6,612 bases of DNA from Prevotellaceae bacterium (GTDB lineage Bacteria; Bacteroidota; Bacteroidia; Bacteroidales; UBA932), in NCBI GenBank assembly GCA_031258755.1, contig JAIRMK010000070.1, positions 1 to 6,612 of the forward strand. The letters run 5' to 3'. Made by a program: the position numbers and the translations under genes. Under the pieces are notes generated by a model that saw nothing but the letters and a program-made list of their open reading frames with translations, searched no databases and was not told the origin of the DNA. Each line of letters begins with the position of its first letter. Position 1 is the first letter of the stretch. This document shows positions 1-5,522 of the stretch, in pieces.

Positions 1-1251
1 TGCCACCAGCGCATTCCACATTTGGCTGTTCCGCTCATATTCCACTACCTTTATTCCATTGAGCCAATGTTCCACATGGTTGTCTCGAACAACAATCGTC
101 GCCGTGTTATATTCATTTATGTTGAATGGCTTGGACGTTATGGCCGGTATCAAGTCATACAAAGAGCCTGCGGTTCTGTTACCTTTTACGCCCAATTTGG
201 CGTCGGGGTGTCTTTCGTCGTCCAGAATTTGAAATTCGCAACCTATGGCAGAGCCCTCGCCTTTATTCAAATCGGTATCCACGAAATATTTAATTCCGCT
301 ATTGGCGCCTTGCGTGATTTTAAAATCCACTTTGAGGATAAAATTTTTATATTTTTTAGTAGTGACGATGTCTCCTCCGTTCGCGGACTCGCCGCCACCG
401 CTTTTCAGCACTTTCAGGATGCCGTTTCCCATACGCCAACCGTTCGACGGAAAATCACTGCTTTTCGCACCTCTCCATCCGGTGGCGGTTTTCCCATCCC
501 ACAGCAATTTCCATCCGTCTGCGGCTTCTGCCGGCGAAATCGTGTTGGGAATGACATTCACCTCCGGCGCATTGGATTTGGTGCGGTATTGTTCCACGTT
601 CGTGGTGCAGATGCGTATGTTTTTCCATTTTATCGTTTTTCCTTCCAATTCCTTGTCCCAGATAGCGTGTACTTGCAAAGCGATGAACCCTTCCAGCGTC
701 ATGTCGTCCCAAAGATTGGCGCACGGGACGCCATTTATCCATGTGGTGATGGCATTTCCAATGGCTTCGATTCTTGCTTTGTTCCATTCTCCGTTTTTGA
801 ATGCGTGCTTGCCGGCGGGGTTTACGGTCATGGGATAGAGCCAGCCTCTTCGCGCTTCGTCGTACACGCCGCCCGACCATTTCCTGTCCGAGGGGTCAAT
901 TTCAAATTGATAACCGTGCACCCTTCCGTTGTTATATTCCTTAAAACTCAAACTGCGGAATTGCACGCCGGAATTGAGTCCGTCGTCCACATAAAAATCA
1001 AATTCAAGGATGAAGTCGCCGTAATTTTTTTCCGTAACCAGAAACGTATTGGGCGTATTCATTTTGGAAATTCCCAGAATAACGCCGTCTTTCACCTTAT
1101 ATTCTGCCGTGCCGTTAAGCCTTTTCCATCCTTTCAGATTTTTTCCATTAAACAAAGACGTCCATTCCTGCGCAAACAGCCCGCCGCACAGTAGCAGCAT
1201 TGCGGCCAGTAATGCAGTTCCCTTCATCAGTAATATATTTGTCCTCTTCAT
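1..1251 (-). CDS. Secreted protein with two DUF1080 (3-keto-disaccharide hydrolase-like) domains, C-terminus cut by window edge
   Basis: The frame is open for 417 codons from ATG at 1251 to the window edge. Residues 1-28 form a Sec-type signal peptide (basic start, LLAAMLLL core, likely cleavage after GLFA), so the protein is exported. Two DUF1080 jelly-roll domains follow. The first, at about 30-215, shows W-SLFNGKNLKGW, NSGVQFRS (93-100), GYQFEIDP and GFIALQVH. The second starts at about 247 with WKLLWDGKTATGW and shows NSGIKYFV, GCEFQILDD (337-345) and EHWLNG. Its last strands lie outside the window. Characterised family members hydrolyse or beta-eliminate 3-keto-glycosides. The gene starts 20 bp after the stop of the oxidoreductase upstream, so the two are almost certainly one operon, which supports a role on 3-keto sugars. 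The substrate cannot be read from the sequence. A second ATG at codon 9 (1227) would leave a shorter signal peptide and is less likely. Confidence 0.93.
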   Translation of the reverse strand, partial: MKRTNILLMKGTALLAAMLLLCGGLFAQEWTSLFNGKNLKGWKRLNGTAEYKVKDGVILGISKMNTPNTFLVTEKNYGDFILEFDFYVDDGLNSGVQFRSLSFKEYNNGRVHGYQFEIDPSDRKWSGGVYDEARRGWLYPMTVNPAGKHAFKNGEWNKARIEAIGNAITTWINGVPCANLWDDMTLEGFIALQVHAIWDKELEGKTIKWKNIRICTTNVEQYRTKSNAPEVNVIPNTISPAEAADGWKLLWDGKTATGWRGAKSSDFPSNGWRMGNGILKVLKSGGGESANGGDIVTTKKYKNFILKVDFKITQGANSGIKYFVDTDLNKGEGSAIGCEFQILDDERHPDAKLGVKGNRTAGSLYDLIPAITSKPFNINEYNTATIVVRDNHVEHWLNGIKVVEYERNSQMWNALVA

Positions 1252-1271
1252 AATTTCATTATTTTTATAAC

Positions 1272-2675
1272 TCATAACGCATAGTATTGTTCCCAGCCTT
1301 TACGCGGGGGCAACCCGGTCAACATGGCATTGGCAAAGGCGTTGTTGGTGATTTGTTTTGTCCGGGCGTCGAAATACAACGTAGTATTCAACCGTTGCGC
1401 AATCACGCCAAGAGAGAAAACCTGACTTAGCGAGCCATGAATTTCAAAGGGCGAGCGGGTTTTTTCTTCGCCCATGCAGGCGCGCAGGAAATTCGCAAAG
1501 TGATTCGACGGACTCTTCGGCACTTCCGGAAGCCTCATATCCTTTGCCTTCTCTTCAGGAATGATGGACAATGTAGAGCCGTGAGAGCCGCCTTTGAAAG
1601 TCAAATCCCTGCCGTAAATAATTTTCCCCGGATTGATTGAAGAGGCTTTTATTTCCCCCTGTCCCGATGCGGGAATACCTTCGGCCAGCTCGGACTTTCC
1701 ATAGCCTTCAGGAATAGGAGGCAGGTTGTTTACGCCGTCGTACCAGGTTAAATCAACAGGCGGCATGTCGTCCCGCGCCGGGAAACGGAACAGGATGGTA
1801 GAAGAGGTCGGGTAGAAATAATCGTTATGCCCTGTCAGCGTGGGACGGACCTCGTAGGGCAGCCCCAGTTGCAGAAATTCGTGGGCGGTGTCCATGATAT
1901 GTGCGCCCCAGTCGCCGAGTGCGCCCATGCCGAAATCGTACCAGCAGCGCCAGTCGCCGTTATGATATTTTGCATTGTATTCGTGGTACGGTACGGCGCT
2001 CATCCAGGTGTCCCAGTCCAACGTTTTTGGGATGGGCTCCTTGTCCGGCAGCTTATAAATATTAACGTCCCATTTGTGCCATCGCCGGTCATTGTTCATG
2101 TGCGCACTGATTGCCGTCACATCTTTTATGATGCCTGTTTCCACCCATGTTTTGAATTGGAAATAGTTTGCTTCCGAGTGTCCCTGGTTGCCCACTTGCG
2201 TAACTACTTTCGGATGCCTTCGTGCAGCGTCCATCATCAGCTCGGCCTCGAGGAAAGTGCGCGCCATAGGCTTCTCGACGTACACATGTTTCCCCAACGA
2301 TATTGCCAACATGCTGATGGGAAAATGCGCATGGTCGGGCACTGCGATGCACACCGCATCAATCTCATTTCCCATTTTGTCGAATAGCTGTCTGAAATCC
2401 TTAAATTGTTTGGCTTTGGGAAACTTGGCCAGCATTTTTTGGGTGTGTTCCGCACCCAAATCAACGTCGCACAAGGCTACTACATTGGCCAGACCGGTTT
2501 TGTCGAAGTCGTTTATAATTTGTTCCCCACGATTGCCAATGCCGATGCAGGCAAGATTCACCTTGCCGCCCGCATTTACATTTCTGCCGGCGTTGCCGGC
2601 ATTTGCGCGAAGCCCCACAGCCAACCCGGCAGATGCGAGTGTCGCTGTTTTCAAAAAGTTTCTTCTGGTTGTCAT
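1272..2675 (-). CDS. Tat-exported Gfo/Idh/MocA-family oxidoreductase
   Basis: This 467-residue protein begins with a twin-arginine signal (TTRRNFLK, Arg4-Arg5, then a hydrophobic stretch to about residue 27), so it is probably exported folded with its cofactor. The Rossmann fold follows: LACIGIGNRG at 41-50 is the dinucleotide-binding loop, and VYVEKPMA contains the family EKP motif (134-136) with the catalytic-type lysine. The C-terminal half carries GDWGAHIMD (254-262), whose Asp and His are typical of the Bacteroidetes subfamily. Family members use NAD(P) to oxidise or reduce sugar hydroxyls, and Bacteroides relatives beside DUF1080 genes act as glycoside 3-dehydrogenases. That role is inferred here from the DUF1080 gene 20 bp downstream. 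It is the first gene of the operon, with a -7 box at 2697-2704. Length and motifs look intact. The exact sugar and the direction of the reaction are unknown. Confidence 0.95.
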   Translation of the reverse strand: MTTRRNFLKTATLASAGLAVGLRANAGNAGRNVNAGGKVNLACIGIGNRGEQIINDFDKTGLANVVALCDVDLGAEHTQKMLAKFPKAKQFKDFRQLFDKMGNEIDAVCIAVPDHAHFPISMLAISLGKHVYVEKPMARTFLEAELMMDAARRHPKVVTQVGNQGHSEANYFQFKTWVETGIIKDVTAISAHMNNDRRWHKWDVNIYKLPDKEPIPKTLDWDTWMSAVPYHEYNAKYHNGDWRCWYDFGMGALGDWGAHIMDTAHEFLQLGLPYEVRPTLTGHNDYFYPTSSTILFRFPARDDMPPVDLTWYDGVNNLPPIPEGYGKSELAEGIPASGQGEIKASSINPGKIIYGRDLTFKGGSHGSTLSIIPEEKAKDMRLPEVPKSPSNHFANFLRACMGEEKTRSPFEIHGSLSQVFSLGVIAQRLNTTLYFDARTKQITNNAFANAMLTGLPPRKGWEQYYAL

Positions 2676-2696
2676 GATACTTAAATTTAATGATTA

Positions 2697-2704
2697 CAAA
2701 TATA
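2697..2704 (-). promoter_or_regulatory. Bacteroides-type -7 box of the oxidoreductase-DUF1080 operon
   Basis: On the minus strand this reads TATATTTG, a full match to TAnnTTTG, 21 bp before the start codon at 2675. It predicts a short leader of about 15 nt. No good -33 TTG lies at the usual 19-21 bp spacing (the nearest is about 26 bp away), so the call rests on the -7 box and its position. Confidence 0.5.
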
Positions 2705-2814
2705 CGCAAAATATTTAATTCCCCCTCTCTCAAAACAACACTGCCTGCAGATGCCGGCGGATCGTGCTCAGCGACATGGCGAAGACACTCTGTTGAACAG
2801 TGGAAACAGAATGT

Positions 2815-2831
2815 GGTCGAAATTTTCGACC
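2815..2831. repeat. 17-bp perfect dyad, possible operator
   Basis: GGTCGAAA and TTTCGACC flank a single central T, giving a perfect 8-bp inverted repeat. It sits 15 bp past the stop of the GNAT gene and about 110 bp upstream of the oxidoreductase -7 box. No T-run follows on either strand, so it is not a standard rho-independent terminator. The symmetry suits a dimeric DNA-binding protein, but nothing shows which one. Between this dyad and the operon promoter, about 2742-2814 is a more GC-rich stretch in which I see no gene. Confidence 0.35.
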
Positions 2832-2846
2832 AGTTCAATAGGATAG

Positions 2847-3401
2847 TTATGAAACGAAACGTTTTATGTCGAAGTACATAAGTCTTGTCTGTTCGTTTTT
2901 ATCGTCGTCAGACAAATAATCAAAGTTATTTTTCAGATAAAAATCGAAAGCGTTTTTATATGCATCTACAGTAATAAAACGGCATCCGATATTGTTCATG
3001 GCAATTACTATGGCGACAATATGGTCGATTAGACAACTGCCCAGTCCTTTGCCTGTAAAAGCGGTTGCTACAGCCAGACGTCCAATTTTTATTGCCGGAT
3101 AGGTTTTTCGATGTTTGTTAAAATGGATTTTGTTTTTTTTGTTAAATGTGCTCCAGAACTTACGTTTTTCTCTGTCGGAAGGGTCAAAGACCAACTTGTC
3201 GGTTAGCAAACAGAAATAACCTGCGATTTCAGTTGTTTCGCCGGCTCGTGATGCTAACAGGTGTGTTACCGCCAAGCGTTCTTTTTGATAAATGGTTGCA
3301 TCGTTAGCCCAAAAATCATTCAAGTCTGTATCGCCACAATCAAAAGGAGCGATATCAACATTCGGGTCTAACCGGACAATAACAAAATCCGCTATACTCA
3401 T
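2847..3401 (-). CDS. GNAT acetyltransferase, probable TacT-like toxin
   Basis: The 184-residue protein has the layout of GNAT toxins of type II toxin-antitoxin systems. An early F-D-C-G at 20-23 is followed by DLNDFWANDA, the usual FxCGxxxLDxFL region. The acetyl-CoA-binding motif A lies at about 103-121 (KIGRLAVATAFTGKGLG), DA is at 146-147, and FYLKNNF at 154-160 places the catalytic-type tyrosine at 155. TacT-type toxins acetylate aminoacyl-tRNA and stop translation. The pyrophosphate loop reads TGKGLG, with Thr where a Gln or Arg is more usual. A 60-residue basic protein is encoded immediately upstream and overlaps by one base (TAATG), as expected for an antitoxin-toxin pair. The gene is visibly more AT-rich than the flanking 4235-4909 and 5552-6612 genes, which fits acquisition by transfer. 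A plain GNAT enzyme with another acceptor is the alternative. Confidence 0.82.
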   Translation of the reverse strand: MSIADFVIVRLDPNVDIAPFDCGDTDLNDFWANDATIYQKERLAVTHLLASRAGETTEIAGYFCLLTDKLVFDPSDREKRKFWSTFNKKNKIHFNKHRKTYPAIKIGRLAVATAFTGKGLGSCLIDHIVAIVIAMNNIGCRFITVDAYKNAFDFYLKNNFDYLSDDDKNEQTRLMYFDIKRFVS

Positions 3402-3583
3402 TATTTGAATTTTATACCTGCTTCTTCGTAAGAATTTTTTTGTATCTTATTTAAGGATATACAGGCTTGTTTAATTCTCGCAATCCTTTCTTCCGAAAGA
3501 GGTTTTATATTCTTCACTTCTTCCAGCATACGAATAGCATTTTTTCCGTATAGTATCGGGGTGTCTTTAATCGGTCGTGCCAT
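3401..3583 (-). CDS. Small basic protein, probable antitoxin of the adjacent GNAT toxin
   Basis: This 60-residue protein is cotranscribed with the GNAT gene: its TAA stop shares one base with the toxin ATG, which implies coupled translation. The N-terminus MARPIKDTPILYGK is basic and could contact DNA. Residues 15-45 are likely helical (AIRMLEEVKNI, then ERIARIKQACISL), and the last third, rich in Lys and Tyr, could be the part that wraps the toxin. I do not see the ribbon-helix-helix pattern of the DUF1778 antitoxins that usually partner GNAT toxins, so the family is not recognised. A -7 box lies 32 bp upstream. The antitoxin role is inferred from gene order, size and overlap. Confidence 0.7.
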   Translation of the reverse strand: MARPIKDTPILYGKNAIRMLEEVKNIKPLSEERIARIKQACISLNKIQKNSYEEAGIKFK

Positions 3584-3615
3584 AATTCATTTATTTTTAT
3601 GGTGTAAACTGTATG

Positions 3616-3623
3616 CAAAGGTA
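3616..3623 (-). promoter_or_regulatory. Bacteroides-type -7 box of the toxin-antitoxin pair
   Basis: The minus strand reads TACCTTTG, a full TAnnTTTG match followed by C, 32 bp before the antitoxin ATG. No clear TTG lies 19-21 bp upstream, only an AT-rich tract, so the -33 element is weak or absent. Its position just after a terminator makes it the natural start of the two-gene transcript. Confidence 0.5.
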
Positions 3624-3652
3624 TAAAAAAGATTTGAAATTTAAAAATTTCC

Positions 3653-3684
3653 AAAAAAAGCCGCCCATCCTTGCAGGCGGGCAG
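3653..3684 (-). terminator. Rho-independent terminator, minus strand
   Basis: As minus-strand RNA, GCUGCCC pairs with GGGCGGC (seven pairs, one G-U). A further CC-GG pairing can form inside the loop, and seven U follow directly. It lies just upstream of the toxin-antitoxin promoter and would insulate it from minus-strand transcription coming from 3824 and beyond. Confidence 0.65.
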
Positions 3685-3768
3685 CTTTGTCTCAAGATTT
3701 AATAGTTGGTAGGTTAGGCCGTTTCCCGTTCCCTGTTACTAAATTTGTGCGGACATGTACGGCACACT

Positions 3769-3806
3769 AAAAAAAGATTGTCTGAAAAATTAGACAATCT
3801 TTTTTT
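3769..3806. terminator. Bidirectional rho-independent terminator after the small lipoprotein gene
   Basis: A perfect 15-bp inverted repeat (A7-GATTGTCT against AGACAATC-T7) encloses an 8-base loop. Because the ends are A7 and T7, both strands read as a hairpin followed by a U run. It begins 17 bp after the lipoprotein stop codon and clearly ends that minus-strand transcript. It is the first of two terminators before the toxin-antitoxin promoter. Confidence 0.85.
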
Positions 3807-3823
3807 AGACTTATTACGACTTC

Positions 3824-4192
3824 TTACTCTGTAAATTCAATTACATATGCTGATACCGTAATCGTTTTGGTGAATACCATGATGTAACCTTTGTTGTTTA
3901 CTTCAACAATTTCGTTAATAATGGCTTTGGATCCCCCTTGCAAACCTGCATTTTCAAGCATTTTTGCTCTTGCCTTTGCAATTAACGGTTGAAAGCTACC
4001 ACCGATTCCAAATACCGAAAGTCCACTTGCACTACCTTGTACTTTTTTAATAATTTTGTAATTGTTTTTTTGTAAAATCACATTAGTGGTACTGTTGTTT
4101 ACATTGTTTGTCAATCCGTTATGAATTGCACAACTTGAAAAGCAGCAAAGTGCTGCAACTAAAAATGGAAAAATTAAAATTTTTGTTTTCAT
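3824..4192 (-). CDS. Small lipoprotein of unknown function, DUF6567-like
   Basis: The 122-residue product starts MKTKILIFPFLVAALCCFSSC, a lipoprotein signal peptide with lipobox FSSC and lipidation expected at Cys21, leaving about 102 residues anchored in the envelope. After an Asn/Thr-rich linker come VILQKNNYKIIKKVQGSAS (about 38-56), a glycine-rich FGIGG turn, a helix (LIAKARAKMLENA), and a closing beta strand TITVSAYVIEFTE. The pattern resembles the DUF6567 family of Bacteroidetes lipoproteins as I remember it. The exact family is not certain and no function is known. The gene lies 42 bp after the stop at 4235 with no clear -7 box or terminator between, so it may be cotranscribed with that gene. 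A strong terminator follows. It is AT-rich compared with its upstream neighbour. Confidence 0.85.
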   Translation of the reverse strand: MKTKILIFPFLVAALCCFSSCAIHNGLTNNVNNSTTNVILQKNNYKIIKKVQGSASGLSVFGIGGSFQPLIAKARAKMLENAGLQGGSKAIINEIVEVNNKGYIMVFTKTITVSAYVIEFTE

Positions 4193-4234
4193 AATATTAA
4201 TATTTAAAGATTAATGTTTGTCAGCCTACTGCCA

Positions 4235-4909
4235 TTACGGTATAATAGCACTCTGTATCTCGCTCCACGGTCCTTTTTGGCCGGTGGTGTTTTCCCAGCG
4301 CAGGCAGCAGTAGAAATGCTTGCCAGCGTCGCTCAAGTCGAACTGGAACGTGTAGGGCGAGCGCGTATCGAACACCGAATGTGCCAGCTCGTTATACGAC
4401 GTGGGGGGCGCCTCGAGCACTGCCCAGATAATTTCCACGCCGCGTACGCCGAAAGGCTTGGCATTCGCCCGCTCGCGCTCTTCGTCATGCGCATGGAAAT
4501 GTATCGTAAGCCGGCTTCCACCGAGCGGCTCTATAGTGAAGTCCGGCTTGTCGGTGGGCGGCGGCACCGGCGTGCGGGTGGTCTTGTGCACAGGCAGGCC
4601 AAGAAGTTGGCGGTCGCCGTCGGTGAGCAGGTGGTTGTGGGTTAGGTACTCGGCCACAGCCTGCCTGAGGTCTTTTTCGAGCGCTTTCCGGGCGTCGTTT
4701 TTCTCCTGTACGGTCACCTTCGTATGCGTGGTGGGCTCTTCGGCCACCTCGAGCTTTTGTGCAAAAACGTTTTTCTCCTCGTCCAGTTGTTGAAACAGGG
4801 CTTGGGGAAAATTGAACTGTTCGAGCCTGCCCATCAAATATTTCAGGAAGTTGATAACCCAGGCCAGAAACAGCCTGTCGGGGCGCGGAAGGTAATCACG
4901 GTAATTCAT
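4235..4909 (-). CDS. Conserved protein of unknown function with Fn3-like C-terminus
   Basis: I recognise the 224-residue sequence as a type of hypothetical protein common in Bacteroidetes, but I know no function for it. There is no signal peptide. Residues 1-100 look helical: an opening DYLPRPDRLFLAWVINFL, a middle section rich in Glu and Lys, then EKNDARKALEKDLRQAVAEYLTHNHLLT, which resembles a packed helical bundle. A proline linker (TRTPVPPPTDKP, 111-122) leads to a beta-rich region at about 123-224 ending CLRWENTTGQKGPWSEIQSAIIP, which looks like a fibronectin-III-type fold (the Trp and the closing SEIQSAIIP fit the last strands). GC at third positions is high, unlike the lipoprotein downstream. 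No consensus promoter sits directly before it. The 21-bp tandem array starts 64 bp upstream, so its transcript may begin at 5484 and pass through the array. Confidence 0.85.
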   Translation of the reverse strand: MNYRDYLPRPDRLFLAWVINFLKYLMGRLEQFNFPQALFQQLDEEKNVFAQKLEVAEEPTTHTKVTVQEKNDARKALEKDLRQAVAEYLTHNHLLTDGDRQLLGLPVHKTTRTPVPPPTDKPDFTIEPLGGSRLTIHFHAHDEERERANAKPFGVRGVEIIWAVLEAPPTSYNELAHSVFDTRSPYTFQFDLSDAGKHFYCCLRWENTTGQKGPWSEIQSAIIP

Positions 4910-4972
4910 AATAAAAGGGTTTTAAAGATTTATAAATAAGATAGCTGTTATTTTTGTTGTTGGTGGCGATTT

Positions 4973-5223
4973 GTGAAACTCTGCGCAGTGCGCGTGAAGC
5001 TCCACGCGGTGCGCGTGGGACTAAACGCGGTTTTTGGGTGCCTGCTGGAAAGCGCGTTTGTTTACACGGGCATTGCGTGTAGTCCAACGAATATTGCGCG
5101 AAGCTACACAAGGTTTGCGTGTAGCCCCACGCGTGTTGCGTTTGTCTGCACGAGTACTGCGTGTAGCTCCACGCGGGTCTCGTGGGACTAAACGAGCACC
5201 TCGTGGAACTCCACGAACTTGAC
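4973..5223. repeat. 21-bp imperfect tandem repeat array, 12 units, each an internal dyad
   Basis: Units begin at 4973, 4994, 5015, 5036 (20 bp, degenerate), 5056, 5077, 5098, 5119, 5140, 5161, 5182 and 5203. All but one are exactly 21 bp. The shared pattern on the plus strand is GTG-N6-CACG-N6-GC. The first half approaches the palindrome GTGnAGCTnCAC, and each CACG can also pair with the CGTG at the next boundary, giving alternating short inverted repeats about 10-11 bp apart. Clear examples are CCACGC/GCGTGG near 5002-5018, GCTACAC/GTGTAGC near 5103-5125 and CCACG/CGTGG near 5169-5185. Units diverge by several bases while the period is held, so the array is old or selected for spacing. RNA from either strand could form a row of small hairpins. 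Function is unknown. Confidence 0.9.
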
Positions 5224-5421
5224 GTTGAGGCGCCGGCCGGGGTTGTGGAAACCGTTGTAGTCTGCAGGAAGTCTTTTGATGTAATTAACTGATTTTCATA
5301 CTCTTGCTGGGGGGGGGTAGAACCGGTTAAAAATAAAAAAATTAAACGTTAAAAAAGAGTTGGCAGTAGTAGCCGTCCGTCCATTATCCGTTTTCCGGTT
5401 GTATGAAGAGTTTACAGTCAT
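5188..5421 (-). pseudogene. Split small reading frame: 41 codons, TGA, 35 codons
   Basis: On the minus strand a frame opens with ATG at 5421, runs 41 codons to TGA (5296-5298), then continues in the same frame for 35 sense codons to TAG (5188-5190). The downstream half reads NYIKRLPADYNGFHNPGRR, then VKFVEFHEVLV. Its third positions are almost all G or C, a coding signature like that of the 4235-4909 gene, whereas the upstream half is AT-rich and Phe/Asn-rich. An ATG overlaps the TGA (ATGA), and removing one A from the four that follow would give an intact 36-codon peptide starting MKSVNYIKRL. The last 12 codons lie inside array units 11-12. It could be a nonsense-mutated gene, a gene with a one-base indel, or a chance frame. 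No homologous family is recognised. Confidence 0.35.
5309..5317. repeat. Run of nine G (nine C on the minus strand)
   Basis: A G9 homopolymer is unusual in this AT-rich context. It falls inside the upstream half of the split minus-strand frame, encoding Pro codons. Such runs are prone to slippage and to sequencing error, so its length should be treated with caution. Confidence 0.85.
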
Positions 5422-5483
5422 TGGTTTCTCATTATTTGATTTTGGTCTTTAACTTTTAACTCTTAGTTTTTAGTTAACAGCAG

Positions 5484-5514
5484 CAAAGGTAAAAAAGATT
5501 TTTAAAACAACAAA
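5484..5514 (-). promoter_or_regulatory. Well-formed Bacteroides-type promoter, minus strand
   Basis: The minus strand reads TTTG (5511-5514), 19 bp, then TACCTTTG (5484-5491), followed by C. Both elements and the spacing fit the Bacteroides -33/-7 consensus, making this the best promoter in the window. Transcription would start near 5477 and run into the split frame from 5421, then the tandem array, and could reach the gene at 4909. Confidence 0.6.
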
Positions 5515-5522
5515 TTTTTTCG

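Noticed and set aside
22..1194. Plus-strand open frame of 390 codons
   Set aside because: It lies wholly antisense to the DUF1080 gene, whose signal peptide and domain motifs are clear. The plus-strand product has no recognisable domain.
1827..2718. Plus-strand open frames opposite the oxidoreductase (for example 1827-2387 and 2188-2718)
   Set aside because: They mirror the complete, motif-rich Gfo/Idh/MocA gene and encode nothing recognisable.
2690..2881. Plus-strand frame of 63 codons in the gap between the GNAT and oxidoreductase genes
   Set aside because: It overlaps the operon promoter and the end of the GNAT gene, has no recognisable motif, and shows no coding bias.
4214..4793. Plus-strand frames opposite the 4235-4909 gene
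   Set aside because: The minus-strand protein resembles a recurring Bacteroidetes family and has a clean start and stop. The opposite frames are Arg/Ser-rich by-products of its high GC.
4949..4956. Plus-strand TATTTTTG as a promoter reading into the array
   Set aside because: It matches TAnnTTTG but has no -33 TTG, and such matches are common in AT-rich DNA. No plus-strand gene follows until 5552.
4973..5222. Plus-strand frames inside the tandem array (4973-5191 and 5034-5222)
   Set aside because: A 21-bp period keeps several frames open automatically. The products are pure heptad by-products with no coding bias on this strand.
4973..5223. CRISPR array
   Set aside because: There are no unique spacers between constant repeats. 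The units abut, are 21 bp long and vary throughout, and no cas gene is near.
5296..5298. In-frame TGA as a selenocysteine codon
   Set aside because: No redox-enzyme context is present, I see no convincing SECIS-like hairpin right after it, and an ATG overlaps the TGA. A nonsense or indel change is simpler.
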